From positions 20,859,851 to 20,923,850 of the forward strand of contig NC_079877.1 of NCBI RefSeq assembly GCF_029227915.1: a stretch of 64,000 bases of DNA, read 5' to 3'. Each line of letters begins with the position of its first letter. The stretch's first letter is position 1. Positions 1 through 6,731 of the stretch are shown one piece after another. This DNA is from Hydractinia symbiolongicarpus. Lineage: Eukaryota > Cnidaria > Hydrozoa > Anthoathecata > Hydractiniidae. The translations under genes were made by a program, and so were the position numbers. A model generated the notes under the pieces. It was not told the origin of the DNA and made no database searches. It saw only the letters and a program-made list of their open reading frames with translations.

Positions 1-780
1 GATATAGAATTAGAAACAATATCTGGAGATGTGGTGAACAGTGTGGAGGACCTGGTATCGCTGGTCGATGATGGTACACTGAGAGGTGAATATCCCGCGG
101 GTGATATTCGTGGATTGGATAGTTCCGTACAAAAAATTCGGGGGGGTCTCCAACTCGCGACCGCTAAAAAGGTAGATATCGAACACAACATCAAGAAGGA
201 GGAAATGAAGTTGAAGGAGTTGGAACATCCGTCGTACACAGATGAACAGAGGGAGAAGGTGGCCAAGGAGTTGGAAAGGCTAAACGATATGTTGGAGGCT
301 AACCAGGATGGTATCAATATCCTCAAGGGTAAACTTAACAGTCAAATAAAAAGCATCAAGGAGACAATCGCCAAGGTACTTAGCAAAGATACAACATTGG
401 GTGAAAAGATACGAACGCTATTCCGTGAGCAGGGTATCACCATCGTCAGTGTACTAACGGCATTTGGTATGGTTATCGGCCTTCTAGTAGAATCTTTGAC
501 ACCAGGGGGTGGGGGGTCATCCACCGGTAATACAAAAAATCATGAAAAAACCGAAGGTGGTGCGAGGGAATGGATAAAGAACAAGCTGAGCGCACTAGGA
601 TCTCTCCTGGGTAGATTAGCCAGTGCCGCAGCCGCATCACTACCCGGTATAATTGGATCCATCGTATCGTGGATCCTCAATAGAGCAAAGGAGGCTGTTG
701 GTTGGTTGAGTCAAAACCTTTGGGCTTTGATAGTTGGAATCGGAGGTCTGATATACACCTACATGGTTACAAAGCGTTAG
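1..780 (+). CDS. C-terminal part of a coiled-coil, membrane-anchored element protein (5' end outside window)
   Basis: The frame is open from base 1 without a stop, so this is the last 259 residues of a longer protein; the GTG at 31 is an internal valine, not a start. In order there is an acidic N-terminal part, a charged helical and probably coiled-coil region (about residues 55-130), a hydrophobic segment after FREQG (about 145-166), a glycine run (about 168-173), an alanine-rich amphipathic stretch containing LPGIIGSI (about 214-221), and a final hydrophobic segment (about 239-255) ending in a short basic tail. The membrane segments and linker suggest a virion-membrane or structural role, which is inference. 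I recall similar tails at the ends of long predicted proteins in cnidarian genomes but could not search. It is convergent with the minus-strand gene series, with a hairpin between the two 3' ends. Confidence 0.75.
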   Translation, partial: DIELETISGDVVNSVEDLVSLVDDGTLRGEYPAGDIRGLDSSVQKIRGGLQLATAKKVDIEHNIKKEEMKLKELEHPSYTDEQREKVAKELERLNDMLEANQDGINILKGKLNSQIKSIKETIAKVLSKDTTLGEKIRTLFREQGITIVSVLTAFGMVIGLLVESLTPGGGGSSTGNTKNHEKTEGGAREWIKNKLSALGSLLGRLASAAAASLPGIIGSIVSWILNRAKEAVGWLSQNLWALIVGIGGLIYTYMVTKR

Positions 781-794
781 TGGAATCTGGAATA

Positions 795-819
795 TATGTT
801 ACGTGTGTCATGTAACATA
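795..819. terminator. Hairpin between convergent genes
   Basis: A perfect 8-bp inverted repeat (TATGTTAC / GTAACATA) surrounds a 9-nt loop. It lies 15 bases after the stop of the plus-strand gene and 22 bases beyond the stop of the minus-strand gene, so it could mark the 3' end of both transcripts. The dyad is seen directly; the terminator or polyadenylation role is inferred from position and from similar hairpins after other genes here. Confidence 0.5.
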
Positions 820-840
820 GTAGTAGTAGTACCACGCGTA

Positions 841-1266
841 CTATTTTTCGAAATACCACACGGCGCCCCCGACACCAATCATGCTTAGCGCGATAAATGC
901 CAATTCCCGTTCATGCTGGCCATTGCTGGGTGTATAAAAGTCGCTCAATACAGGTTCGCGTGGAATATCCGTGAGAGTTGACCCTCCAAACACTTTTTTA
1001 TATTCACGCATCGCATCATCCAGCTCTGTGAATTTACCCTCGGCCTTCTTCTCAAGTCTGAGCTGCTTATTGATAAAGTCCACCCTCTCTTGTCTTTTAC
1101 GTTGCCATATAACCTGAGCCTTTTGCAGCTGTTCTATGGCTAGATCATGCCGCTTCCGTTCCTTATCTATCCTATCCTTGGATAAACTTGAAAAGAGGTA
1201 GCTTGATCCGGTGAAAGCCAAAGCGTTAGCGAAGGCACCTCCCAACATCATTGCAATTGAAGCCAT
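841..1266 (-). CDS. Small protein with two membrane segments and a charged helix (141 aa)
   Basis: ATG at 1266. An N-terminal hydrophobic segment (residues about 4-26, alanine/glycine/leucine rich) is followed by a strongly charged helical stretch (about 28-90, rich in K, R, E and Q), a short SDFYTPS motif (108-114) and a second hydrophobic segment (about 121-138) with a short tail. This shape suits a small virion membrane protein with its charged middle on one face. It is the last gene of the minus-strand series, and its 3' end faces the convergent plus-strand gene. A 6-bp hairpin sits just upstream, between it and the 43-aa gene. I recall proteins of this layout near the same capsid genes in cnidarian genomes, but no function is known to me. 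Confidence 0.7.
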   Translation of the reverse strand: MASIAMMLGGAFANALAFTGSSYLFSSLSKDRIDKERKRHDLAIEQLQKAQVIWQRKRQERVDFINKQLRLEKKAEGKFTELDDAMREYKKVFGGSTLTDIPREPVLSDFYTPSNGQHERELAFIALSMIGVGGAVWYFEK

Positions 1267-1272
1267 GTTTCA

Positions 1273-1289
1273 TATACTACTACAGTATA
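1273..1289 (-). terminator. Hairpin after the 43-aa gene
   Basis: TATACT and AGTATA form a perfect 6-bp stem around a 5-nt loop. It lies 11 bases past the stop codon of the 43-aa gene and 6 bases before the ATG of the 141-aa gene. It fits the pattern of hairpins following stop codons in this block. A termination or processing role is inferred. Confidence 0.4.
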
Positions 1290-1300
1290 ATTTAGTGTTG

Positions 1301-1432
1301 TTATTTTAATACGATAGCTTCGGAGTCTATGACATCCGTATCCACCTCCGTGTATTCCACCTTGGGTAAAATACTCTCAACTTTCTTACGTCGATATAAA
1401 ACCCAGACCAACCATTCCAGTATTCGCAACAT
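1301..1432 (-). CDS. 43-aa micro-protein overlapping the preceding gene by one base
   Basis: ATG at 1432, stop at 1301-1303. The product starts with a hydrophobic, tryptophan-containing helix (MLRILEWLVWVLY), then basic RRKK, then an acidic tail containing YTEVDTDVIDSEA. The ATG shares a base with the stop codon of the 75-aa gene (TAATG on the minus strand), an arrangement typical of translational coupling or re-initiation and hard to explain by chance. The layout (membrane helix, positive patch, acidic tail) suits a very small type-III or type-I membrane protein. I recall a similar short product next to the same neighbours in cnidarian genomes. Function unknown. Confidence 0.6.
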   Translation of the reverse strand: MLRILEWLVWVLYRRKKVESILPKVEYTEVDTDVIDSEAIVLK

Positions 1433-1659
1433 TATATATTTATAGTTTCAGGTATAATTTTTTGCTTAACTAGATATTCTCTTGTCATCTCACTTGCGGC
1501 GACTATGACTACAAGCTTTCCGGTATCTTCCAGGTCAAACTTCTGAATTGAGGGTGGTGTCATTTTTAATACCTTTTTCCCGAGCATTGAATAGCCTACA
1601 GCGAAAACGCATACGACCGATGCTTTATAAATATCGTTGACTATACTTTTCTTATCCAT
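1432..1659 (-). CDS. 75-aa hydrophobic protein, probably membrane-associated
   Basis: ATG at 1659. There are two hydrophobic stretches (about residues 12-30 and 47-58) separated by a basic and polar turn (KKVLKMTPPS), and a basic/polar end with KQKIIPE. It follows the 131-aa gene by 44 bases that contain an 18-bp palindrome, and its stop overlaps the start of the 43-aa gene. Its place in the series suggests a virion membrane component; no catalytic motif is visible. Not recognised beyond a recalled similarity to small cnidarian predicted proteins from the same gene cluster. Confidence 0.65.
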   Translation of the reverse strand: MDKKSIVNDIYKASVVCVFAVGYSMLGKKVLKMTPPSIQKFDLEDTGKLVVIVAASEMTREYLVKQKIIPETINI

Positions 1660-1681
1660 GTCTTATATTTACTTCAAGATT

Positions 1682-1699
1682 ATAATATCGCGATATTAT
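1682..1699 (-). terminator. 18-bp perfect palindrome after the 131-aa gene
   Basis: ATAATATCG is followed directly by CGATATTAT, a perfect 18-bp palindrome with no loop, centred between 1690 and 1691. It begins 4 bases past the stop codon of the 131-aa gene and ends 22 bases before the 75-aa start. It could be a transcript-end hairpin, or an operator or promoter element for the downstream gene. The palindrome is seen directly; its role is inferred. Confidence 0.45.
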
Positions 1700-1703
1700 C
1701 CCT

Positions 1704-2099
1704 TTATTCCATTTCAAGCTTACTTATTCTCATAGTTTTTTTATTACCAGAGTCACTTGGTGGGGTACCCTTCACCTTAATATTTTTGTCATTATTTTTA
1801 TAGACCACCAACGCTCCAATTAGTAGCATAACTATCACACCACCACCCATTATTGTGTAGTTCACTCCACCGTGTTTAGGGCCATCTGTCACAGAATCCT
1901 CAATGACAATTTCCTTAGGATCCTCCAACTGTGTCTGAGGTGCTGAGTGTGTCTGAGGTGCCGGCCGGGTTTGTGTCTGAGGTGCCGACTGTACCTCCGT
2001 CTGTGCCATGAGCAATCTTTTATATTCTTCCCTAGTTTTACGGTTGAATTCAGCAAGCCTCTTACCAGCCTCAACCTTTTTAGGGTTCTTCGTTGTCAC
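1704..2099 (-). CDS. Basic-N-terminus, proline/glutamine-rich single-pass membrane protein lacking an ATG start
   Basis: The frame opens at a GTG (2099) immediately preceded by an in-frame stop, so the basic N-terminal part (residues 1-30, with KNPKKVEAGKRLAE) has no ATG; the first ATG is codon 31 (2009). The basic part looks conserved from my memory of related elements, so I keep it and treat GTG as a non-AUG or mutated start. A low-complexity region follows with three APQT units (residues 39-56), an acidic stretch, one membrane segment (about 82-100) and a basic tail. It overlaps the end of the upstream gene by 20 bases, in a different frame. The layout suggests a small single-pass virion or host-membrane protein. 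If only codon 31 is used, the product is 101 aa. Confidence 0.6.
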   Translation of the reverse strand: MTTKNPKKVEAGKRLAEFNRKTREEYKRLLMAQTEVQSAPQTQTRPAPQTHSAPQTQLEDPKEIVIEDSVTDGPKHGGVNYTIMGGGVIVMLLIGALVVYKNNDKNIKVKGTPPSDSGNKKTMRISKLEME

Positions 2100-2685
2100 C
2101 TAAACTGGAGTATCCGACATCTTTAGTATCCGTATCGATATTGTTTAAATTTTTTCCCGCGATATAATGTCTACCTGTTATTAAACCTACACTGATTGGT
2201 GATAGTAGTGATCCGAACTTATAATATAGATCACATGTGAACCTTTGGAGTGCAGAGTTTAGGAATGGATCATTCTCCAGGTCATCACTCAGAGCTTTTT
2301 GATTTTTTATACCCAGGGCTGTACAGGCGCCCATGGAGTACATGTGGATTATTGACTGTCCCAAAGACTTTACCATTTGACCGGATAGTTTAGCCTCGTA
2401 TATGGTGAACAGTTTATCCACCTCATCATTCTTGAGCTTCTGTATCTCCACCTCCGTATACATCTTACCCAGATATAGCTTGCTATTTCCTGTCAGCACG
2501 CACTCGAACAATTTCTGTCTCTTCCCATCATCCCGGTCCTCGATAAAAATTAGGTTGTCAATTGCGGTCTCGGCCATTTTCAATAGCGATAGGTATTTTT
2601 TAATACAAAAAAGACAGAAACTAACCAATACCAGCAATAGCACTATAGCTATCACCAACAATATGAAATTTATATATTCTATCAT
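2080..2685 (-). CDS. Conserved element protein with N-terminal membrane leader (201 aa; core may start at 2577)
   Basis: The longest open frame begins at a TTG (2760), so the first true ATG, at 2685, is chosen. Residues 5-28 form a strong membrane segment. A second ATG, residue 37 (2577, MAETAIDN), begins a soluble, charged core that I recall as the usual N-terminus of relatives, so the leader may be an extension or the product of a separate start. The core has acidic and basic helices, a YLGKMYT motif (about residues 69-75) and a C-terminal hydrophobic stretch. It sits between the ATPase and the 131-aa gene, whose start it overlaps. A 10-bp hairpin lies upstream, just after the ATPase stop. 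Role unknown, probably structural. Confidence 0.65.
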   Translation of the reverse strand: MIEYINFILLVIAIVLLLVLVSFCLFCIKKYLSLLKMAETAIDNLIFIEDRDDGKRQKLFECVLTGNSKLYLGKMYTEVEIQKLKNDEVDKLFTIYEAKLSGQMVKSLGQSIIHMYSMGACTALGIKNQKALSDDLENDPFLNSALQRFTCDLYYKFGSLLSPISVGLITGRHYIAGKNLNNIDTDTKDVGYSSLGDNEEP

Positions 2686-2715
2686 TATAGGATAGTACTG
2701 TAGTTTTCCTATAGA

Positions 2716-2740
2716 TTTGTTACAAGGGTCTTGTAACAAA
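2716..2740 (-). terminator. 10-bp hairpin after the ATPase gene
   Basis: TTTGTTACAA and TTGTAACAAA form a perfect 10-bp stem around a 5-nt loop, the strongest small hairpin in the gene block. On the minus strand it starts 13 bases past the ATPase stop and is preceded by a run of T. It could end the capsid/ATPase transcript or separate it from the next one. Role inferred. Confidence 0.5.
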
Positions 2741-2753
2741 AAAAACTTCCAAT

Positions 2754-3320
2754 CTAGCAAATCACGTGGGTTCTTGGATGTTCCATCCTCATGACTAAAT
2801 GTGTATATTTGCCATCTTTTAGCCTTCCCTTAACCTTCTGGATCTCCGATGATTCAATGACATCATTCTCCTTTGGATACCACACATATAACATTTTTGC
2901 CTGCCTTCGTAAGTTCTTCGGTATCGCTGTGTATGATTGTGTGAGTAGCCACATGGTGTGGTTTCGATGCCGACCGCTGATGGCCAGCTCTAGCAATGGT
3001 TGCCTCTTTTTGTCCAGTTTCTCATCCGCGATGATATCGTCGATCAGGAATAATGTTTTGTATCCTGCGAATAAATCCGTCATCTTTTGGATCCATTCAT
3101 ACAACAAGCCCATGGGCTCAATTAGAATAACATATCTCTCCCTCCAGAACCATATTCGATACATATATGTCTTATTCCATCTTAATGTTGGACATATAAT
3201 CACAATGAAATCGAAGTGATCAAAGTATTCACTCTCTAGTAGCGTTACTACGCGTTTGGATTTTCCGCAGCCTGTTGGACCGACGAATAGTGCCGTGTGA
3301 GGATCTTTCATGTAGTCCAT
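2754..3320 (-). CDS. A32-like / FtsK-HerA-type genome-packaging ATPase (188 aa)
   Basis: A P-loop ATPase expected to drive DNA into the preformed capsid. Counting from the ATG at 3320, the Walker A motif GPTGCGKS is at 14-21 and a Walker B strand with two acidic residues, FLIDD, at 91-95. These are followed by SGRHRNHT (115-122), a sensor-like LLTQSY (125-130) and a double arginine (138-139) that could act as an arginine finger. The short length and order match the A32-like packaging ATPases of virophages, Polintons and large DNA viruses. The open frame extends to a GTG at 3347, with an ATG at 3335 that would overlap the capsid gene. The ATG at 3320 is preferred because it sits one base after the capsid stop and just before the conserved core. 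Confidence 0.85.
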   Translation of the reverse strand: MDYMKDPHTALFVGPTGCGKSKRVVTLLESEYFDHFDFIVIICPTLRWNKTYMYRIWFWRERYVILIEPMGLLYEWIQKMTDLFAGYKTLFLIDDIIADEKLDKKRQPLLELAISGRHRNHTMWLLTQSYTAIPKNLRRQAKMLYVWYPKENDVIESSEIQKVKGRLKDGKYTHLVMRMEHPRTHVIC

Positions 3321-3321
3321 C

Positions 3322-4641
3322 TTAATATAGTACATCCATAATTTCACCGTTTTGTATATTTAATTGAGCATCCATTATTAGATATATGTAAGCGTTTAAG
3401 GATCCCGCTGCCTCGGCCGTCTTTTCAACTTGCAGTGTGATGCCCTCGCTCGCATTTTCAATCCGTCGACCGGTCCCGTGCAGTGAGTTTTCATCTATGG
3501 TTCTGAAATCCAGCCATAGAGCATATTTCGTGGTTAGGTAGTCCGCGACCTTCACATCATGTAGTTGCAAATGTTTTTGTATTTCACCTGCGTTACCATC
3601 CCTTTGTTTGCCCTCCGCAAAATACTTGCAAATTTCACCATAATGCTCAAACGGTTGCATTCCCTGAGCGAAAAGTTGGTTAGGCTTACCCTCAACTATG
3701 GCGGATACCTTTTTGATCTTAGGATTGTAGAACCTACCTGTATCTCGTTTGTAAGCTTTCTCTTCCTCAAACAGAACCAATATACCCTTCAGGGACTTGC
3801 ATGGTGTATTTAATGACCAATTCCACGTTGTGTCTGACTTATCCACCCTAATTTGTCTATGTCTCAAGAATCTGTCATAGAGCACGGCCATGTTTTGGTA
3901 TTCATTTGAGATGAATCTGGCGAGTGTGGGTTGTGTCACAATCTCATATTCTAGAGATATGTTGGAGATTTTGTATTTAGCATCCGGCGCCGGTGCCGTG
4001 GCGGAACCCGAAGGTTTGGTAGGTGTTGATAATACTACCCTGTCGTAATTGTTGAATGTTATCTCATAACACAGCCTATTACCTAATCCGGCCTGATAAT
4101 ACGGGATCGTGCTATCCAACATTTCAAAATCGAGAGGAATGATAAACTTTTTTTTGTATGCATCATAAATGGCTTTGTCCGAGACATCAGATGCGTCTTT
4201 ATCCGCGGCTCCAACTCTCAGTTTCATACAGTTTTCTGTACACCCTTCATCAAAGATGATACCTTGTCTTATTGCATTTCTTTTTTCGGACTTGGTTAGC
4301 CATAAATCTCTGTAGCACCCAAAAAGGTCAAAGTCATCAATGCTCAGAATCTCGGTACCCTCGAACTTGATAGCTAGCTTTTTAACAATTGCCCTCCCTA
4401 TGTTAGAGACCAATGTTCTCTTCGTGTCAGCTTTTGACTCGAGATCAATGTCGAAACTTATTTTCGAAGTACCCGGAACAATGACATCATCGTTACCTAA
4501 ATTAGGGAACCTAATCAGGAGTAACTGGTTCTGATCAATCTCACTTGGGTTGTGAGTGACAATTACTTTTTGATGCGTTCCTTTTACGCCATGTGCGGTT
4601 CTAAGTGAACGCTCTGGGTTTAACTTTTTCCCGTTTTCCAT
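3322..4641 (-). CDS. Candidate double-jelly-roll major capsid protein (439 aa)
   Basis: ATG at 4641. The product is soluble and beta-rich, without membrane segments or catalytic motifs. Its size fits polinton-like virus capsid proteins, and the packaging ATPase follows one base after its stop, as in virus morphogenesis modules. Features seen include an early VIVPGTSKISF strand (about residues 53-63), a PLDFEML motif before the middle, an alanine/proline-rich linker (near residue 215) and YDRFLRHRQI after it, consistent with two successive domains. I recall the family under the label F54H12.2-like in cnidarian and nematode annotations. Assignment as the virion hexon protein is inference from context, length and recalled similarity; structure prediction would settle it. 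Confidence 0.65.
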   Translation of the reverse strand: MENGKKLNPERSLRTAHGVKGTHQKVIVTHNPSEIDQNQLLLIRFPNLGNDDVIVPGTSKISFDIDLESKADTKRTLVSNIGRAIVKKLAIKFEGTEILSIDDFDLFGCYRDLWLTKSEKRNAIRQGIIFDEGCTENCMKLRVGAADKDASDVSDKAIYDAYKKKFIIPLDFEMLDSTIPYYQAGLGNRLCYEITFNNYDRVVLSTPTKPSGSATAPAPDAKYKISNISLEYEIVTQPTLARFISNEYQNMAVLYDRFLRHRQIRVDKSDTTWNWSLNTPCKSLKGILVLFEEEKAYKRDTGRFYNPKIKKVSAIVEGKPNQLFAQGMQPFEHYGEICKYFAEGKQRDGNAGEIQKHLQLHDVKVADYLTTKYALWLDFRTIDENSLHGTGRRIENASEGITLQVEKTAEAAGSLNAYIYLIMDAQLNIQNGEIMDVLY

Positions 4642-4696
4642 GCTATTCCATATTACTTTTATTTTATTTTACTTTAATTCGGTTAATGCTACGGTA
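4642..4696 (-). promoter_or_regulatory. AT-rich gap before the capsid gene
   Basis: Fifty-five bases, mostly A and T with long T/A runs on alternating strands, lie between the 187-aa gene's stop and the capsid ATG. It is the widest gap in the front half of the minus-strand series and the likeliest place for a separate capsid promoter. I see no clear hairpin in it, unlike most other gaps here. Confidence 0.25.
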
Positions 4697-5260
4697 TCAT
4701 CTGTCCACCGTATCTCTTATGTGTAAGGTAACTGTTGTCTTCATACCACCCCATAGCACTTTACCATCCTGACCTGTAACTCTCATGGTAAGTGATTGAA
4801 GTAAACCTTTCTTTAGTTTCTTATATTGCGGATTTTTCGGTTCAATATATGTAAAATCACCACCATACTCGGATATATGATATGTCATCAGGTTGTTGCT
4901 ATATTCACCATCTTTAAGATTTAACGAGTTATCCAATTCATTAAGATTAAAATGTAGTTCCGTTATACCCCCTAGATTGAATATTTTACTCAACTTAGAG
5001 TTTCTAGCTAGTTGTGTTGATTTTACATCACCTCTCACGATTGAATTCAACTCCCTCCCAGTGTATTGCTGACCCTGTGGTAACCTAACCGTGGTAACTC
5101 CATCGGCCAAGGGTATATCTATTGAAGCTGCAACCACATATGTGACATTGTCTGAAAACGTCTCCACAATCGCAACCTCCTTTGTATCATGCGAGTTGTC
5201 TATCGGTTGATACAAATAGATTTTCTTCTCGCTATTTACGTCCTTTATTGTGATATACAT
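4697..5260 (-). CDS. Predicted beta-rich structural protein upstream of the capsid gene (187 aa; penton candidate)
   Basis: ATG at 5260, first gene of the minus-strand series. The sequence is soluble, rich in V, T, I and alternating hydrophobic residues typical of beta strands, with no membrane segment or enzyme motif. A central ITELHFNLNELDN stretch and a following YHISEYGG segment stand out. In Polintons and virophages a single-jelly-roll penton or minor capsid gene commonly lies next to the hexon gene, so a penton or vertex role is plausible, but this is inference from position and size only. It shares a 38-bp promoter gap with the divergent 392-aa gene, suggesting coordinated expression. 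Confidence 0.6.
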   Translation of the reverse strand: MYITIKDVNSEKKIYLYQPIDNSHDTKEVAIVETFSDNVTYVVAASIDIPLADGVTTVRLPQGQQYTGRELNSIVRGDVKSTQLARNSKLSKIFNLGGITELHFNLNELDNSLNLKDGEYSNNLMTYHISEYGGDFTYIEPKNPQYKKLKKGLLQSLTMRVTGQDGKVLWGGMKTTVTLHIRDTVDR

Positions 5261-5298
5261 TATTATATTAGAGATTGTGAATATATTTAAATCAAAGA
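5261..5298. promoter_or_regulatory. Divergent promoter gap
   Basis: The 38 bases between two divergent ATGs are highly AT-rich and include TATATTTAAAT with the 8-bp palindrome ATTTAAAT at 5285-5292. Such a short gap must hold both start regions, implying short leaders and a compact viral-type bidirectional promoter. No host-type spacing of TATA box to start is possible for the plus-strand gene unless the leader is almost absent. Confidence 0.4.
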
Positions 5299-6477
5299 AT
5301 GGATGACATTTTCAGATATAACCCGAATGCGACATATAAACCAAATGGAGGGCGGGATCTTCAAATATTGGGCGCTAGGGATCTGTACAAACAGACCATT
5401 ATTGTGTCTGAAAGTGGCTCTTTCCCCGCTTCCTTTCCTAATATTTTTACCAATTATGAACTTAGTCAGAACGCGCAACGTATGAGAATTTGGAATGAGC
5501 AACCTTTTAGACTATGGCAAACCCAGCTAAATTTTGCCACTTGGTGCGCTTCAAGTGCCTGTGGGGTAAGTTCCGAACACCTGAAGGATGGTAGATCTAT
5601 GGTCAGGTCGATATATCGTTTTCATGTGTATTATCACATTAGACGAATCATTAAGCGCCTGCAGACACCTCTACCCTTTGAGGATAGTTTTAATCAATAT
5701 GATAATCCCTATTCAAATGAGGAATTTCTAAAAATCTGTGGCGAGTATGATGTTGATTCCAACCCCATGAAATACAGAGGTCAGTACTTTTTCAGTTCAT
5801 ATCAAAAAAGACGTAAAGACTATCCAACTCCCGGGTTGAGTTATTTCACTAACGACTCCATGACGCAGTGGATTGTGGAAAAATCCGATGGATTTACAAA
5901 AACGGGCCTTGTGAAGATCTCAAGCAGTGTTAGAGCCTATGCCTATCTAGTTCTTAGTTCTCAGGCCTCAGCACGCTCCTCCATCCTTGGTAATGATTCA
6001 AGTGCTCTGACCGCCCAAAGAGTTTTTATGAATAACCTTGAAGACATTGTTAACCGTAGGGTTGATATTCAGGAGGACATTAAACGTTATCAGGATACGT
6101 TAAACTACGCTTCAAGTAAGGTTGATTATTCGGTTGGACAAGGTATTTATATGTTACCTAGTGACATGAATCTCAGAATTAAGACGGGTGTGGTGGGTTA
6201 CAACAACAAGATTTTGATATCTGGTGAGGATCTTACCATCGGTATTAATCTAAAGGTCAATGTTACCGAATCACATAAGATAACTAGAAAGAAGCCAGTA
6301 ACACCCGATCATCCTGATCATACTGATAAACACATTACCGTACACCACGTGGATACTACAGATAAACACATTACTGCACCTTACCACAAAGATACTCCTC
6401 CTACACACGAAGATGAGAAGATCGCTCTTGTGATTGTTATGACAACAGGTTATTTCATATGGTATTTGTTTAGATAA
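5299..6477 (+). CDS. Tail-anchored 392-aa structural-type protein with His/Asp-rich stalk
   Basis: ATG at 5299, divergent from the minus-strand series. The first 320 residues form a soluble region rich in aromatic residues, including RYNPNATYKPNGGRD near the start and a YRFHVYYHIRRIIKRL helix (about 112-127). A histidine/aspartate/threonine-rich stalk follows, with the 6-residue TDKHIT repeated 12 residues apart (342-347 and 354-359). The last 18 residues are a single hydrophobic segment ending FR, a tail anchor. This shape suggests a protein displayed on or under a membrane, such as a minor capsid, spike or membrane-linking protein. I recall close relatives in cnidarian genomes beside the same capsid genes, with the first 300 residues very conserved. 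Function unknown. Confidence 0.7.
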   Translation: MDDIFRYNPNATYKPNGGRDLQILGARDLYKQTIIVSESGSFPASFPNIFTNYELSQNAQRMRIWNEQPFRLWQTQLNFATWCASSACGVSSEHLKDGRSMVRSIYRFHVYYHIRRIIKRLQTPLPFEDSFNQYDNPYSNEEFLKICGEYDVDSNPMKYRGQYFFSSYQKRRKDYPTPGLSYFTNDSMTQWIVEKSDGFTKTGLVKISSSVRAYAYLVLSSQASARSSILGNDSSALTAQRVFMNNLEDIVNRRVDIQEDIKRYQDTLNYASSKVDYSVGQGIYMLPSDMNLRIKTGVVGYNNKILISGEDLTIGINLKVNVTESHKITRKKPVTPDHPDHTDKHITVHHVDTTDKHITAPYHKDTPPTHEDEKIALVIVMTTGYFIWYLFR

Positions 6478-6481
6478 AGAA

Positions 6482-6489
6482 TGACGTCA
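6482..6489. promoter_or_regulatory. TGACGTCA palindrome
   Basis: An 8-bp palindrome identical to the cyclic-AMP response element (CREB/ATF binding consensus) lies 4 bases after the 392-aa stop and upstream of the 111-aa gene. It is only 8 bp, so chance is possible. It matters mainly because related TTTGACGT motifs recur at 7246-7410. Confidence 0.2.
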
Positions 6490-6495
6490 ATTAAA

Positions 6496-6653
6496 TGTCA
6501 ATCAAGCCAGAATAACAATAGAGAAACAATGCATTCCTTACATACCAAATATCCTTAGCAACGGCTACTTTAGTTTTGACTTTTTTCTTATGTAAACAAC
6601 TTTCTGGTATGTAAAATATGTAAAATCCTATTGTTATAAGCGTTTGATAGACA
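6496..6653. repeat. Long, interrupted inverted repeat in the gap between the 392-aa and 111-aa genes
   Basis: Four nested arm pairs occur in symmetric order: TGTC/GACA (6496-6499 with 6650-6653), ATCAA/TTGAT (6501-6505 with 6644-6648), ATAACAATAG/CTATTGTTAT (6512-6521 with 6628-6637) and TTACATACCA/TGGTATGTAA (6538-6547 with 6605-6614). The internal loops are nearly symmetric: 1 and 1, 6 and 6, 16 and 13 bases. A small TAGC-AACG-GCTA hairpin sits in the central 57-nt spacer. The whole forms an imperfect palindrome of about 158 bp, half of it paired. It could be a replication or packaging structure, a transcript-end structure for the upstream gene, or a decayed miniature inverted-repeat element. 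Confidence 0.55.
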
Positions 6654-6731
6654 GATGGTAGATAACAAAAACTGCTTTCCGATAGAATCTATAAAGTGGT
6701 AAAAAGAGATGTAATCGTGAATATAAACACA

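Noticed and set aside
10-228. Minus-strand 72-aa frame, and others at 342-524, 1889-2074, 2402-2695, 3565-3813, 4340-4534, 5287-5502, 5303-5485 and 6588-6776
   Set aside because: All overlap better-supported genes or the structured gap in another frame, with no independent support.
31-780. Complete 249-aa gene starting at the GTG at 31
   Set aside because: The frame is open to base 1 and GTG is unlikely as a start here; the gene is cut by the window edge.
2791-3219. 142-aa plus-strand frame opposite the ATPase
   Set aside because: Antisense shadow of the ATPase gene, with no recognisable features.
2754-3347. ATPase start at 3347
   Set aside because: That codon is GTG inside the end of the capsid gene; the ATG at 3320, one base after the capsid stop, precedes the conserved core.
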